The notes under the pieces are model-generated. The model did no database searches. It saw only the letters and a program-made list of their open reading frames with translations, and was not told the origin of the DNA. The position numbers and the translations under genes were made by a program. 64,000 nucleotides of DNA from Acidobacteriota bacterium (lineage in GTDB: Bacteria; Acidobacteriota; Terriglobia; Bryobacterales; Bryobacteraceae). The first letter of the stretch is position 1, and each line of letters begins with the position of its first letter. This document shows positions 63,118 to 64,000 of the stretch, piece by piece. Location of the stretch: NCBI GenBank assembly GCA_025352795.1, contig JANXSF010000092.1, positions 1 through 64,000 of the forward strand, given 5' to 3'.

Positions 63118-63375
63118 ATGGATTCCCTGCATCACTGCCGCAACTGCAACAAGCTGCTAGTCGGCCAATACTGCGCGTCCTGCGGTCAAGCCGCGCACAC
63201 CCCACCCTTGCTCATTTCTTCCACGATCTGGTCCACGAACTGGTCCATGTGGACGGCAAAATCTTCCGCTCCTTGCGCGCTCTCTTCCTTCGCCCTGGTT
63301 TGCTTACTGCGGAATACTGGGCTGGTCACATCGTCTCCTGGGTTCGTCCAATTCGCCTGTTCCTCATCGGAGTTA
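63118..63375 (+). pseudogene. Frameshifted and truncated DUF3667 zinc-ribbon membrane protein gene
   Basis: Frame 1 from ATG 63118 encodes HHCRNCNKLLVGQYCASCGQ (zinc ribbon, C-x2-C...C-x2-C); from about 63207 the coding frame shifts to LAHFFHDLVHELVHVDGKIF followed by RSLRALFLRPGLLTAEYWAG and RPIRLFLI, which is the rest of a DUF3667 N-terminal region. The shift lies in a C-rich run (about 63199-63207). After 63375 homology ends and the SnoaL-like gene begins on the other strand; the membrane part is missing. Confidence 0.75.
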
Positions 63376-63783
63376 CTTCTTGGTTTTGGCGCGGCGAAAC
63401 TTGTGGAATTTGGTTGGGTGAAGCAGGCTCACTGTTAGAGTGCCCGGGACGAATAGCGAAAAAATTTGATTGACCAGGTGAGATGGATGGAAGTTGTATT
63501 TGGGTTCGCCATGCTCGCCTTTGATTGTTCCACCCGCCTCGCCAGCAATCAACATTGTGTCCCCATCGGCCATCGTGCGGTCTACACGAACCCAGTAATC
63601 AGGACACATCGCGAAATAGCCCCTCCAGCCAGCCTCCATGGATTTCGAACCAGTTATCCGATTCGACAAAGAGTCCACGAATACGAAATCCTTGTCCATC
63701 AGCGCCGAAAGGCCCGCAACATCCTGCGAGTTGATTGCGGCCAGCCACTCTCTAAGAACATCGGAAATGCTTAATGGCACCAT
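63373..63783 (-). CDS. SnoaL/NTF2-like small protein
   Basis: 136 residues. VLREWLAAINSQDVAGLSAL, MDKDFVFVDSLSNRITGSKS and MEAGWRGYFAMCPDYWVRVD are typical NTF2-like strands and helices, followed by TMLIAGEAGGTIKG. The C-terminal 40 residues (from about NFHPSHLVNQIF) do not show the expected final strands and end in a lysine-rich tail, so the 3' end may be altered by the same rearrangement that broke the DUF3667 gene it abuts. Function unknown. Confidence 0.6.
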   Translation of the reverse strand: MVPLSISDVLREWLAAINSQDVAGLSALMDKDFVFVDSLSNRITGSKSMEAGWRGYFAMCPDYWVRVDRTMADGDTMLIAGEAGGTIKGEHGEPKYNFHPSHLVNQIFSLFVPGTLTVSLLHPTKFHKFRRAKTKK

Positions 63784-63846
63784 AAAAGCTGACTACCATT
63801 AACACAGTGCTTCCGGAGGATCCCCTTCGGGCTGGTGCACAGGCGA

Positions 63847-64000
63847 TTATGACGCAGCCCCCGCCACAACGGGATGCAGAGCCTTATTTCGCTGGCTTCG
63901 GTAAGGTAGGTTTCGGGACAGAACCCAATTCGCTTCCGGAGTGCGTTCGGCGCCATCAACCACCACCACCGGAACTAGACTTTTGCGCCTCTCAAGTCTC
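63847..64000 (-). CDS. 3' end of a TIGR03435-type secreted protein gene (partial)
   Basis: Frame from the window edge reads RLERRKSLVPVVVVDGAERT, PEANW, then a 25-residue tail to TAA 63847. The LERRK...VPVVVVDGAER.PEAN block is the conserved end of TIGR03435 (soil Solibacter family, often next to M56/BlaI genes). The tail after PEAN is not part of the family core. Only 50 residues are visible. Confidence 0.65.
   Translation of the reverse strand, partial: RLERRKSLVPVVVVDGAERTPEANWVLSRNLPYRSQRNKALHPVVAGAAS

Noticed and set aside
63771-63959. 62-codon minus-strand ORF and an overlapping open plus-strand frame from about 63786
   Set aside because: A different minus-strand frame carries the TIGR03435-type C-terminal motif, which is far better supported.

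Overview
The window looks like a chromosome segment of an Acidobacteriota bacterium, most likely order Bryobacterales (relatives of Solibacter/Bryobacter). The evidence is a set of lineage-typical families: an S8 protease with the Solibacter-type C-terminal module, an acidobacterial VWFA-related protein (TIGR03436 type), a DUF1549/DUF1553 + DUF1501 pair, two Oar-like TonB-dependent receptors with carboxypeptidase-regulatory N-termini, a DUF2934 protein, a remnant of an acidobacterial (ADOP-type) permease, a BlaI/M56 pair and the 3' end of a TIGR03435-type gene. Taxonomy is inferred from family content only. No tRNA, rRNA, CRISPR array, intact transposase or phage structural gene was seen.

Layout. 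1-9.8 kb: partial gene, truncated TPR gene and TetR regulator with two related operator-like palindromes, secreted subtilisin, an AlgI/AlgJ-like O-acetylation pair, L-2-hydroxyglutarate oxidase and VWFA protein. 9.9-19.6 kb: SelB (selenocysteine elongation factor, with no other sel gene nearby), the DUF1549/1553-DUF1501 pair, an M56/BlaI pair divergent from an S9 peptidase. 19.6-21.6 kb: a surface-protein patch with a TLDc-like protein, a canonical PEP-CTERM protein and a probable 28-residue leader ORF. 21.6-34 kb: RlmN, an M16 protease, then a carbohydrate region with GH95, a LytS/LytTR-type two-component pair, a ricin-type lectin and GH106, followed by YIP1 and RidA. 35-45 kb: two large TonB receptors flanking threonine dehydratase, a lipoprotein and an old-yellow-enzyme; the fossil 3' end of a third receptor may lie at 35.4 kb. 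45.3-49.4 kb: an Asp-box propeller protein and an OmpA-domain barrel/Ig protein in tandem. 49.6-52 kb: a divergent regulator pair with a perfect 12-1-12 bp palindrome, and a GntR regulator. 52-57 kb: DinB, PQQ-like propeller, a tiny sorting-signal protein, exported MsrA and a tightly overlapping operon. 57-64 kb: DinB, an unknown secreted protein, a large YVTN-propeller phosphoesterase, small proteins, a DUF6807 protein, then a decayed stretch (permease remnant, frameshifted DUF3667) and the end of a TIGR03435-type gene.

Functional reading. The segment is dominated by exported proteins: proteases, glycoside hydrolases acting on fucose- and rhamnose-containing glycans, large nutrient receptors, polymer O-acetylation and surface-sorted proteins. 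This fits an aerobic soil heterotroph feeding on plant or microbial polysaccharide and protein. Candidate local control circuits are TetR with its own operators, BlaI/M56 with the S9 peptidase, LytS/LytTR beside the glycosidases, and the XRE/S24-like regulator with its palindrome. I found no clear defence island; the more unusual items are the TLDc/PEP-CTERM patch with its mini-ORF, the orphan SelB and the palindrome-controlled regulator pair.
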